Source: Theropithecus gelada
Taxonomy: Eukaryota > Chordata > Mammalia > Primates > Cercopithecidae
Reading direction: 5' to 3'
Assembly (NCBI RefSeq): GCF_003255815.1
Contig: NC_037674.1
Coordinates: 16,885,615 to 16,949,614 of the forward strand
DNA length: 64,000 nucleotides
The notes beneath the pieces were generated by a model. That model saw only the letters and a program-made list of their open reading frames with translations. It had not been told where the DNA came from and made no database searches. The position numbers were made by a program, and so were the translations under genes. The stretch's first letter is position 1. Every line of letters starts with the position of its first letter. This document shows positions 57,801-64,000 of the stretch, piece after piece.

Positions 57801-60306
57801 AGTAGCTGGGATTACAGGCGTGTGCCACCATGCTGGGCTAATTTTTTTTGCATTTTTAGTAGAGACGGGGTTTCTCCATGTTGGTCAGGCTGGGTTCAAA
57901 CTCCTGACCTCAGGTGATCTACCCACCTTGGCCTCCCAAAGTGTTGAGATTACAGGCGTGAGCCACTGCACCTGGCCACAGTGTATTTTTTAAATGGCCC
58001 AGTGTGGCCGGGCGCGGTGGCTCACGCCTGTAATCCCAGCACTTTGGGAGGCCGAGGCAGGCGGATCACAAGGTCAGGAGTTCCAGACCAGCCTGGCCAA
58101 TATGGTGAAACCTCGTCTCTACTAAAAATACAAAAATTAGCCAGGTGTGGTGGCGGGCACCTGTAGTCCCAGCTACTCGGGAGTCTGAGGCAGGAGAATC
58201 AGTTGAACCCCAGAGGCAGAGGTTTCAGTGAGCCGAGATCATAACACTGCACTCCAACCTGGGCAACAGAGCGAGACTCCCTCTCAAAAAAAAAAAAAAA
58301 AAAAGGCCCAGTGCAGTGGTTCACGCCTATAACCCCAGCATTTTGGGAGGCCAAGGTGGGAGGACCACTTGAACCCAGGAGTTCAAGACCAGCCTAGGCA
58401 ACATAATGAGACCCCCATCTCTATAAACAAACAAATGACAACAAAAAATTAGCTGGGTGTGGTGGCCAGTACCTGTGGTCCTAGCTACTTGGGAAGCTGA
58501 AGTGGGAAGATCCCTTGAGCCCAGGAGTTTGAAGCTGCAGTGAGCTATAATAATAACAATAATTTAAAAACAAGTTTTATTTATTTTTTGAGACAGAGTC
58601 TCCCTCTGTCACCCAGGCTAGAGTGCAGTGGCACGATCTCAGGTCACTGCAATCTCCGCCTCCCGGGTTTGAGCAACTTTCCTGCCTCAGCCTCCCAACT
58701 AGCTGGGATTACAGGCACAAGCCACCACACCAAGCTAATTTTTGTATTTTTAGTAGAGTAGGGGTTTTGCCACGTTGGCCAGGCTGATCTAGAACTCCTG
58801 ACCTCAGGTGATCCACCGGCCTCGACCTCCCAAAGTACTGGGATTATAAGTATGAGCCACCATGCCCAGTCTATTTATTTATTTTTATTTTATTATTTTA
58901 TTATTTTATTTTTTATTTTTTATTTTTTATTTTTATTTTTTTTGAGATGGAGTCTCGCTCTGTCGCCCAGGCTGGAGTGCAGTGGCCGGATCTCAGTTCA
59001 CTGCAAGCTCCGCCTCCCGGGTTTAGGCCATTCTCCTGCCTCAGCCTCCCGAGTAGCTGGGACTACAGGCGCCCGCCACCTCGCCCGGCTAGATTTTTGT
59101 ATTTTTTTAGTAGAGATGGGGTTTCACCGTGTTAGCCAGGATGGTCTCGATCTCCTGACCTCGTGATCCACCCGCCTCGGCCTCCCAAAATGCTGGGATT
59201 ACAGGCTTGAGCCACTGCGCCTGGCCTTATTTTTATTTTTTTTGAGACATAGTCTCGCTCTGTCACCCAGGCTAGAGTGCAGTGGCGCGATTTCTGCTCA
59301 CTGCAAGCTCCGCCTCCCGGGTTCACGCCATTCTCCTGCCTTAGCCTCCCACGTAGCTGGGACTACAGGCTTCCGCCACCACGCCCAGCTAATTATTTTT
59401 ATTTTTAGTAGAGACGGGGTTTCCCCATGTTGGCCAGGATGGTCTCGATCTCCTGACCTCGTGATCCACCCATCTCAGCCTCCCAAAGTGCTGGGATTAC
59501 AGGTGTGAGCCACTGCGCCCGGCCTATTTATTTATTTTTGAGACAGAGTCTTGCTCTGTCACCCAGGCTGGAGTGCAGTGGTGGGATCATGGCTCACTGC
59601 AGCCTTGACCTCCTGGGCTCAAGTGATCCCACTTCAGCCTTCTGAGTAGCTGGAACTACAGGCGTGTCTACCAAGCCTGGCTAAGTTTTGTATTATTATA
59701 GAGATGGGGTTTTGCCATATTGCCCAGGCTGGTCTCGAACTCCTGGGCTCAAATACTACTCCCCTTCAGCCTCCCAAAGTATTGAGATTACAGATGTGAG
59801 CCGCTGTGCCCCACTAGGGAATAACATTTTTTAAATCCCTAGTGCCAGATGATGAAGAGGCCCCTGCTTTTGAGGGAAGGGCTCCTGCCTTATCTCACGC
59901 TTCTCTCCACCCCAGGTATGATCTCATGTACCAGTGCTGGAGTGCTGACCCCAAGCAGCGCCCGAGCTTTACTTGTCTGCGAATGGAACTGGAGAACATC
60001 TTGGGCCAGCTGTCTGTGCTATCCGCCAGCCAGGACCCCTTATACATCAACATCGAGAGAGCCGAGGAGCCCACCGCGGGAGGCAGCCTGGAGCTGCGTG
60101 GCAGGGATCAGCCCTACGGTGGGGCTGGGGATGGCAGTGACATGGGGGCAGTGGGTGGCACTCCCAGTGACTATCGGTACATCCTCACCCCCGGAGGGCT
60201 GGCTGAGCAGCCAGGGCAGGCAGAGCACCAGCCAGAGAGTCCTCTCAATGAGACACAGAGGCTTCTGCTGCTGCAGCAAGGGCTACTGCCGCACAGTAGC
60301 TGTTAG
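38817..60306 (+). CDS. TYRO3: TYRO3 receptor tyrosine kinase (complete)
   Basis: Nineteen coding exons, listed separately, join without a frame break to 890 codons plus TAG (60304-60306), the length of human TYRO3. The protein is a TAM-family (TYRO3/AXL/MERTK) plasma-membrane kinase activated by GAS6 and protein S, acting in efferocytosis, dampening of innate immunity and nervous-system function. Layout: Leu-rich signal peptide 1-40; two Ig domains (about 41-220); two FN3 domains (about 227-416); TM helix about 430-450 followed by RKRRK; kinase about 518-790 with glycine loop LGKGEFGSV (523-531), VAVK lysine 550, HRDLAARN with Asp655, DFG 673-675, activation-loop Tyr681/685/686 and the TAM-type KWLALES (697-703). 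N-glycosylation sequons lie at about 63, 191, 230, 240, 293, 366 and 380. All key residues are present. Start choice: first ATG in frame with the signal peptide; a second in-frame ATG (codon 7, 38835) has a better Kozak context. Confidence 0.98.
39940..39992. repeat. (TG)n(CG)n microsatellite in TYRO3 intron 1
   Basis: About 18 TG units followed directly by about 8 CG units: 53 bp of unbroken alternating pyrimidine-purine, a strong Z-DNA-type sequence. Confidence 0.95.
40644..40827 (+). CDS. TYRO3: TYRO3 exon 2 (residues 42-102, Ig domain 1)
   Basis: 184 bp, acceptor acccctcag, donor AG/gtgcag. Encodes the first half of Ig1 with its first Cys in L-N-C-S, which is also an N-glycosylation sequon. 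Confidence 0.96.
41057..41157 (+). CDS. TYRO3: TYRO3 exon 3 (residues 103-136, Ig domain 1 end)
   Basis: 101 bp, acceptor ttccacag, donor G/gtgagg. Contains D-A-G-R-Y-W-C, the C-terminal Ig cysteine motif. Codon 106 region reads K-S-A-E; human is K-S-V-E from memory. Confidence 0.96.
41716..41862 (+). mobile_element. Left-monomer Alu relic in TYRO3 intron 3
   Basis: Free left monomer (FLAM-like) with A tail; no right arm. Confidence 0.75.
42052..42222 (+). CDS. TYRO3: TYRO3 exon 4 (residues 137-193, Ig domain 2)
   Basis: 171 bp, acceptor ctcctag, donor G/gtgagc. Encodes G-V-P-F-F-T-V-E-P-K-D-L through S-V-L-N-V-T, with the Ig2 Cys in L-S-C-E. Confidence 0.96.
43095..43520. mobile_element. 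L2 and MIR scraps in TYRO3 intron 4
   Basis: About 43105-43215 is L2-like ('ctgtgctaggcaccac'). About 43400-43515 is a reverse MIR ('gagatgagaaaacagagccc'). Confidence 0.6.
43668..43754 (+). CDS. TYRO3: TYRO3 exon 5 (residues 194-222, Ig domain 2 end)
   Basis: 87 bp, acceptor gccccag, donor G/gtagga. Encodes V-T-Q-S-T-M-F-S-C-E-A-H-N, the second Cys of Ig2. Confidence 0.96.
44511..44626 (+). CDS. TYRO3: TYRO3 exon 6 (residues 223-261, FN3 domain 1)
   Basis: 116 bp, acceptor gtccacag, donor CAG/gtaggc. Encodes L-P-A-A-P-F-N-V-T-V with two sequons (NVT, NAS). Confidence 0.96.
44903..45198 (-). mobile_element. Reverse Alu in TYRO3 intron 6
   Basis: Full reverse Alu, flanked by 'gtttttctt' copies. 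Opposite in orientation to the two Alus downstream in the same intron. Confidence 0.87.
45500..46113 (+). mobile_element. Two forward Alus in TYRO3 intron 6
   Basis: 45500-45808 is an older Alu with a long A tail. 45819-46112 is a near-consensus AluY with an intact 'aagaggatcct' duplication. Confidence 0.9.
46790..47750. mobile_element. L2-like relics around TYRO3 exon 7
   Basis: 46800-47000 ('ctgagtcttacaggatgagtagg', 'catttgcaaaggcatgaagg') and 47405-47745 ('aagtgcaaagaccctatga') resemble L2 3' ends. Exon 7 (47124-47301) lies between them and is not part of either. Confidence 0.55.
47124..47301 (+). CDS. TYRO3: TYRO3 exon 7 (residues 262-320, FN3 domain 1 end)
   Basis: 178 bp, acceptor ttctgtag, donor G/gtaagg. 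Contains the FN3 signature P-A-T-N-Y-S-L-R-V-R. Preceded by a 2.5 kb intron with one minus-strand and two plus-strand Alus. Confidence 0.96.
47970..48115 (+). CDS. TYRO3: TYRO3 exon 8 (residues 321-369, FN3 domain 2)
   Basis: 146 bp, acceptor ggctacag, donor CAG/gtaaga. Encodes A-P-A-S-A-P-Q-N-L-H through V-Q-D-N-G-T-Q. Confidence 0.96.
48634..48778 (+). CDS. TYRO3: TYRO3 exon 9 (residues 370-417, FN3 domain 2 end)
   Basis: 145 bp, acceptor ggctgcag, donor G/gtgagg. Encodes D-E-L-T-V-E-G-T through S-S-H-D-H-A; human has Arg for the second His (from memory). Confidence 0.96.
48936..49832 (+). mobile_element. Three forward Alus in TYRO3 intron 9
   Basis: About 48936-49238 (J/S), 49241-49541 (Y) and 49542-49832 (J). 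Confidence 0.87.
50086..50215 (+). CDS. TYRO3: TYRO3 exon 10 (residues 418-460, transmembrane helix)
   Basis: 130 bp, acceptor tcccacag, donor GG/gtaagg. Encodes juxtamembrane PPHSRTS, about 21 hydrophobic residues, then R-K-R-R-K stop-transfer basics. Confidence 0.96.
50305..50405 (+). CDS. TYRO3: TYRO3 exon 11 (residues 461-494, juxtamembrane)
   Basis: 101 bp, acceptor cctttag, donor T/gtgagt. Encodes G-Q-A-F-D-S-V-M-A-R through R-P-E-R-I-E-A-T. Confidence 0.96.
50674..50769 (+). CDS. TYRO3: TYRO3 exon 12 (residues 495-526, kinase start)
   Basis: 96 bp, acceptor ccccacag, donor G/gtatgt. Encodes D-S-L-G-I-S-D-E-L through the first part of the glycine loop. Confidence 0.96.
51106..51186 (+). 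CDS. TYRO3: TYRO3 exon 13 (residues 527-553, ATP-binding Lys)
   Basis: 81 bp, acceptor ttcctag, donor G/gtgagt. Completes the G-loop (GEFGSV) and carries V-A-V-K with catalytic Lys550. Confidence 0.96.
51662..51754 (+). CDS. TYRO3: TYRO3 exon 14 (residues 554-584, alpha-C helix)
   Basis: 93 bp, acceptor tctcctag, donor G/gtgagc. Encodes E-E-F-L-R-E-A-A-C-M-K; the Glu of this helix normally pairs with Lys550. Confidence 0.96.
51945..52253 (+). mobile_element. Forward Alu in TYRO3 intron 14
   Basis: Diverged AluJ/S with an (AC) expansion at its middle A-rich linker; flanked by 'actgtgtgg'/'acaaaaactgcttgtgtgg' type sequence. Confidence 0.84.
52484..52605 (+). CDS. TYRO3: TYRO3 exon 15 (residues 585-625, hinge)
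   Basis: 122 bp, acceptor gtcccag, donor TTT/gtgagt. Encodes V-S-L-R-S-R-A-K and the hinge L-P-F-M-K-H-G-D-L. Confidence 0.96.
53042..53151 (+). CDS. TYRO3: TYRO3 exon 16 (residues 626-661, catalytic loop)
   Basis: 110 bp, acceptor tccactag, donor AT/gtacga. Contains I-H-R-D-L-A-A-R-N with catalytic Asp655. Confidence 0.96.
53339..53498 (+). CDS. TYRO3: TYRO3 exon 17 (residues 662-715, activation loop)
   Basis: 160 bp, acceptor ccttgtag, donor GTG/gtgagc. Contains DFG, Y681, Y685/Y686 and KWLALES. Residue 712 is His here (Y-T-V-H-S-D-V); human has Gln from memory. Confidence 0.96.
53710..53846 (+). CDS. TYRO3: TYRO3 exon 18 (residues 716-760, kinase C-lobe)
   Basis: 137 bp, acceptor ctgtcccag, donor GT/gtgagt. 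Encodes W-A-F-G-V-T-M-W-E-I-M-T-R-G through C-M-E-D. Followed by the largest intron of the gene (6.1 kb). Confidence 0.96.
54503..54690 (-). mobile_element. MIR in TYRO3 intron 18
   Basis: Reverse MIR: 'ttatccccactttgtagatg', 'gattaagtaacatggccaa', 'gtactcttaact'. Confidence 0.82.
54717..55039 (-). mobile_element. Young AluY in TYRO3 intron 18
   Basis: Reverse AluY about 54734-55024 between perfect 15-bp duplications 'cttacactcccactc' (54717-54731 and 55025-55039). Confidence 0.93.
55102..57320. mobile_element. Alus in the centre of TYRO3 intron 18
   Basis: 55102-55385 (-), 56212-56512 (+), 56578-56870 (-), 56871-57013 (-, partial) and 57020-57320 (-, J). Unique sequence occupies 55386-56211, with no exon recognised. 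Confidence 0.83.
57380..59815. mobile_element. Alu-saturated end of TYRO3 intron 18
   Basis: MIR 57380-57535 (+), Alu piece 57537-57648 (+), (TTTA)n 57649-57680, then Alus 57688-57977 (-), 58003-58303 (+), 58304-58560 (+), 58585-58868 (-), 58930-59226 (-, young Y), 59233-59525 (-, Y) and 59535-59815 (-, J). The last one ends about 100 bp before exon 19. Confidence 0.84.
59916..60306 (+). CDS. TYRO3: TYRO3 exon 19 coding part (residues 761-890)
   Basis: 391 bp, acceptor caccccag, stop TAG at 60304-60306. Encodes Y-D-L-M-Y-Q-C-W (end of kinase), the L-Y-I-N-I tail motif and a Gly/Pro-rich C-terminus ending P-H-S-S-C. The tail has Tyr847 and Tyr849 in S-D-Y-R-Y; human has Cys at 847 from memory. 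Confidence 0.96.
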
Positions 60307-61370
60307 CCCACAGGCAGAGGGCATTGGGGCCATTTGGCCGGCTCTGCTGGCCACTGTGCTGGCTGACTAAGCCCCGTCTGACCCCAGCCCAGACAGCAAG
60401 GTGTGGAGGCTCCTGTGGTAGTCCTCCCAAGCTGTGCTGGGAAGCCCAGACTCACCAAATCACCCAATCCCAGTTCTTCCTGCAACCACTCTGTGGCCAG
60501 CCTGGCATCAGTTTAGGCCTTGGCTTGATGGAAGTGGGCCGGTCCTGGTTGTCTGAACCCAGGCAGCTGGCAGGAGTGGGGTGGTTATGTTTCCATGGTT
60601 ACCATGGGTGTGGATGGCAGTGGAGGGAGGGCAGGTCCAGCCCTGTGGGCCCTACCCTCCCGCTGAGCTGCCCCTGCTGCTTAAGTGCATGCATTCAACT
60701 GCCTCCAGCCTGGTGGCCCAGCTATTACCACACTTGGGGTTTAAATACCCAGGTTTGCCCCTCCAAGTCACAAAGAGATGTCCTTGTAATATTCCCTTTT
60801 AGGTGAGGGTTGGTAAGGGGTTGGTATCTCAGGTCTGAATCTTCACCATCTTTTTGATTCCGCACCCTGCTTTGGCCAGGAGAAGTTGAGGGGAGCATGC
60901 CTCCCTGCAGCTGACCAGGTCACACAAAGGCATGCTGGAGTACCCAGGCTATCAGGTGCCCTTCTTCCAAAGGCAGCGTGCCGAGCCGGCAAGAGGAAGG
61001 GATGCTGTGAGGCTTGCCCAGGAGCGAGTGAGGCCAGAGAGGAGTTCAGGAACCCCTCTCCATACCCACAATCTGAGCACACTACCAAATCTCAAAATAT
61101 CCTAAGACTAACAAAGGCAGCTGTGTCTGAGCCCAACCCTTCTAAACGGTGACCTTTAGTGCCAACTTCCCCTCTAACTGGACAGCCTCTTCTGTCCCAA
61201 GTCTCCAGAGAGAAATCAGGCCTGATGAGGGGGAGTTTCTGGAACCTGGACCACAGCCTTGGTGGGGGAGCCTCTGGAATGCATGGGGCGGGTCCTAGCT
61301 GTTAGGGACACTTCCAAGCTGTTGGTTGCTGTTTAAAACAGAAATAAAATTGAAGACTAAAGACCTAAGG
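60307..61370 (+). other. TYRO3: TYRO3 3' UTR
   Basis: About 1.06 kb of non-repetitive, moderately GC-rich sequence between the stop codon and the poly(A) signal. No Alu lies inside it. The cleavage point is inferred as 15-30 nt after AATAAA. Confidence 0.85.
61343..61348 (+). terminator. TYRO3: AATAAA polyadenylation signal of TYRO3
   Basis: Canonical hexamer. It is followed within 25-60 nt by a U/GU-rich stretch (ggttttgtctctc plus a T run). The T run is the tail of a minus-strand Alu starting at about 61381. Confidence 0.9.
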
Positions 61371-61371
61371 T

Positions 61372-61688
61372 TTTGTCTCTCTTTTTTTTTTTTTTCTTTT
61401 TTTTTTGAGACAGTCTCACTGTGTTGCCCAGGCTGGAGTACATGGCGTGATCTTGGCTCACTGCAACCTCTGCTTCCTGGGTTCAAGTGATTCTTGTGCC
61501 TGAGTAGCTGGGATTATAGGGGCGCACTACCATACCCAGGTAATTTTTGTATTTTTAGTAGAGATGGGGTTTCGCCATGTTGGCCAGGGTGGTCTCAAAC
61601 TCATGAATTCAAGTGATCTGGCTGTGTTGGCCTCCCAAAGTGCTGATTACAGGCCTGAGCCACCACCCCTGGCCCCAGCTTTGTCTCT
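61372..61688 (-). mobile_element. Alu abutting the TYRO3 poly(A) site
   Basis: Reverse Alu 61381-61679 with 'tttgtctct' at 61372-61380 and 61680-61688. Its T-rich tail starts about 33 nt after AATAAA. Confidence 0.88.
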
Positions 61689-61940
61689 TAAATGTTTACT
61701 TTTTTTGAGATCACAAAGATGAAACATTTTTACATAGAGAAAAGTCTGGAAAGACATATGCCAAAATGTTAACAGCTGTTATCTTTAAATGATGGGATTA
61801 AGGTGACTTTCCTGTTTGTGCTTTCCAGGTTTTCTGCATTGAGCACAAAATGCTTTTGTAATTAGATACAGGACCCCAGTGAATTTTATTACACTGAAGA
61901 TAATACAGAGTCACTGTGGGCAGTTAAAAACATGCAAAAA
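61689..61940. mobile_element. Old L1M-like 3' fragment
   Basis: 'atgccaaaatgttaacagctg' and 'cattgagcacaaaatgctttt' resemble common L1M 3' ends. Diverged, limits uncertain. Confidence 0.45.
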
Positions 61941-61944
61941 ATTG

Positions 61945-62900
61945 ACTGGGCGTGGTGGCTCACGCCTGTAATCCCAGCACTTTAGGAGGCCTAGGTGGGC
62001 GGATCATGAGGTCAGGAGTTCAAGACCAGCCTGGCCAACACGGTGACACCCTGTCTCTCCTAAAAATACAAAAATTAGCTGGGCATGGTGACGTGTGTCT
62101 ATAATCCCAGCTACTCAGGAGGCTGAGGCAGGAGAATTGCTTGAACTCAGGAGGCGGAGGTTGCAGTGAGCTGAGGTTGGGGCAGCCTAGGTGACAGCAG
62201 GGCAGCCTAGGTGACAGCGAGACTCCGTCTCAATATATAAAAAATAAAAATGCAAAAAATAATAAAAGGTGCCAGCTACCTATACTACCACCACCTAGAG
62301 ATAATCACCATTGATCTTTTGAAGATGCAAATACTGAGCTGGGCACAGTGGCGTGTTTTTTTTTTTTTTGAGACGGAGTCTTGAGTCTCTCTGTTGCCCA
62401 GGCTGGAGTACAGTGGTGTGATCTCAGCTCACTGTAACCTCTGCCTCCCAGGTTTAATCGAGTCTCCTGCCTTGGCCTCCCAAGTAGTTTGGACTACAGG
62501 CACAAGCCACTGTGTCCGGCTAATTTTTTGTAGAGACAGGGTTTCACCATGTTGGCCAGGCTGGTCTCTAACTCCCGACCTCAAGTGATCTGCCTGCCTT
62601 AGACTCCCAAAGCGCTGTGATAACAGGGGTGAGACACCATCCCCAGCTTGTAATCCCAGCACTTTGGGAGGCTGAGGTGGGTGGATCACTTCAGGCTAGG
62701 AGTTCGAGACCAGCCTGGGCAACATGAAACCCCATCTCAACTAAAAATTCAAAGAAATTTAGCCAGGCTTGGTGGCGCAGGTTTGTTACCTCGGCTACTA
62801 TGTGGCTGAGGCATGAGAATCACTTGAACCTGGGAGGAGGAGGTTGCAGTAAGCTGAGATCTTGCCACTGAACTTCAGCCTGGATGACAGATTAAGACTG
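61945..62900. mobile_element. Forward Alu, then an Alu interrupted by a reverse Alu
   Basis: 61945-62238 is forward, with a duplicated 'gcagcctaggtgacagc' near its end. Host Alu 62338-62354 and 62648-62900 (+) is split by a reverse Alu at about 62355-62646. Confidence 0.8.
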
Positions 62901-63260
62901 TCTCAGAAACAAAACCAAACCACAAAAAAGAAGCTTTTAGAGCAAGTTCATGGGAGATGCAGCAGGAGGCGCAGGAACCACGCCCATGCTAGTGAGGAGT
63001 GTGGGGAGACTGGGAGGGCCACAGGTATTGTGCTGCTTCTGGCTGAGGGCAGGGGAATAGGGCGACTGCTTCTCAAAGCAAATATCCTGAAAAACCTGTT
63101 GCTGGTACTCCAAATTCTGGTTCCCACGTAGATCAAGAGACCTGAAAAAATTTCCAGGCAGGTAGCTTTCAGAATCTTTCCTGCTGTGATTAGCTTTCAC
63201 TGCAGCTAGCGATTACCTGTGAGAGAACATCTGGGAATTATTGATTGAAAATACCTTCAC
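62901..63260. other. Unique intergenic DNA downstream of TYRO3
   Basis: No gene, exon or repeat recognised. Confidence 0.5.
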
Positions 63261-63265
63261 TATTG

Positions 63266-63630
63266 GTTGGGCGCGGTGGCTGACACCCGTAATCCCAGCA
63301 CTTTGTGAGGCGGAGGCGGGTGGATCACCTGAGGTCAGGGGTTCAAGACCAGCCTGGCCAACATAGCGAAACCCCATCTCCACTAAAAAATACAAAAACT
63401 TGCCAGGAGCGGTGGCAGGCGCCTGTAATCCCAGCTACTTGGGAGGCTGAGACAGAATTGCTTGAACCCGGGAGGCAGAAGTTGCAGTGAGCTGAGATGG
63501 CACCACTGTACTCCAGCCTGGGTGATGGAGCGAGAGTCCATCTCAAAAAAAAAAAAAAGGCTCATGCCTATAATCGCAGCACTTTGGGATTTTCCATCTC
63601 AAAGAAAAAAAAAAAAGAAAAAGAAAAAAA
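63266..63630 (+). mobile_element. Alu followed by a collapsed mini-Alu
   Basis: 63266-63558 is a forward Alu. 63559-63630 keeps only part of an Alu head ('ggctcatgcctataatcgc') fused to an Alu tail ('ccatctcaaagaaaaa'). Confidence 0.82.
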
Positions 63631-63702
63631 GAGACTCTGGATCAATAGGGATTTTTTCGCAAACAGATCCAAATAGCCAGCATCCAGATTAAGAAACAGC
63701 AT

Positions 63703-64000
63703 TGGGCCGGGCGCGGTGGCTCAAGCCTGTAATCCCAGCACTTTGGGAGGCCGAGACGGGCGGATCACGAGGTCAGGAGATCGAGGCCATCCTGGCTAGT
63801 GCGGTGAAACCCCGTCTCTACTAAAAAAAATACAAAAATCTAGCCGGGCGAGGTGGCGGGGCGCCTGTAGTCCCAGCTACACGGGAGGCTGAGGCAGGAG
63901 AATGGCGTAAACCCGGGAGGCGGAGCTTGCAGTGAGCTGAGATCCGGCCACTGCACTCTAGCCTGGGCGACCGAGCGAGACTCCGTCTCAAAAAAAAAAA
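63703..64000 (+). mobile_element. Young AluY at the right edge
   Basis: Near-consensus AluY with the Old World monkey-type changes; its A tail runs off the window. Confidence 0.93.

Overview
The window is primate nuclear DNA. It is dominated by Alu insertions, with older MIR, L2, L1M and hAT-Charlie relics, and carries two ordinary intron-rich vertebrate genes with GT-AG introns. The youngest Alus share changes I associate with Old World monkey AluY (AluYR-type) copies: 'ctcaagcctg' in the head, 'gggcgaggtggcggg' in the middle and 'gagatccggccactgc' in the right arm. A macaque, baboon or a close relative is therefore the best guess. Both proteins are very close to, but not identical with, the human orthologues as I remember them. 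The neighbourhood matches human 15q15.1 (RPAP1 next to TYRO3).

Left part (1-26.6 kb, minus strand): RPAP1, RNA polymerase II-associated protein 1. I could place 21 consecutive coding exons between 19211 (ATG) and 1579. They join without a frame break into 1264 codons. The last roughly 128 codons of the family lie beyond the left edge, so the gene is partial here. A CpG-rich promoter with YY1-like and ZNF143-like motifs sits at about 26.52-26.70 kb, separated from the coding start by a 7 kb intron.

Middle (26.7-38.3 kb): a spacer between the divergently transcribed genes. It holds Alus, a hAT-Charlie relic, a long L1M 3' region, microsatellites, an Alu-tail-derived purine tract and a CTCF-like motif.

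Right part (38.3-61.4 kb, plus strand): TYRO3, a TAM-family receptor tyrosine kinase. It has a CpG-island promoter, 19 coding exons (38817-60306) encoding an intact 890-residue receptor (signal peptide, 2 Ig, 2 FN3, TM, kinase), a 3' UTR and an AATAAA signal at 61343. The last 2.6 kb is Alu- and L1-rich intergenic sequence.

The two genes are functionally unrelated neighbours: a nuclear/cytoplasmic Pol II assembly factor and a plasma-membrane receptor for GAS6/PROS1. I found no undescribed multi-gene system. The points of interest are regulatory and structural: a minisatellite that doubles as the polypyrimidine tract of an RPAP1 exon, overlapping upstream ORFs at both start codons, a (TG)n(CG)n block in TYRO3 intron 1, an Alu abutting the TYRO3 poly(A) site, and many nested insertions with intact target-site duplications.
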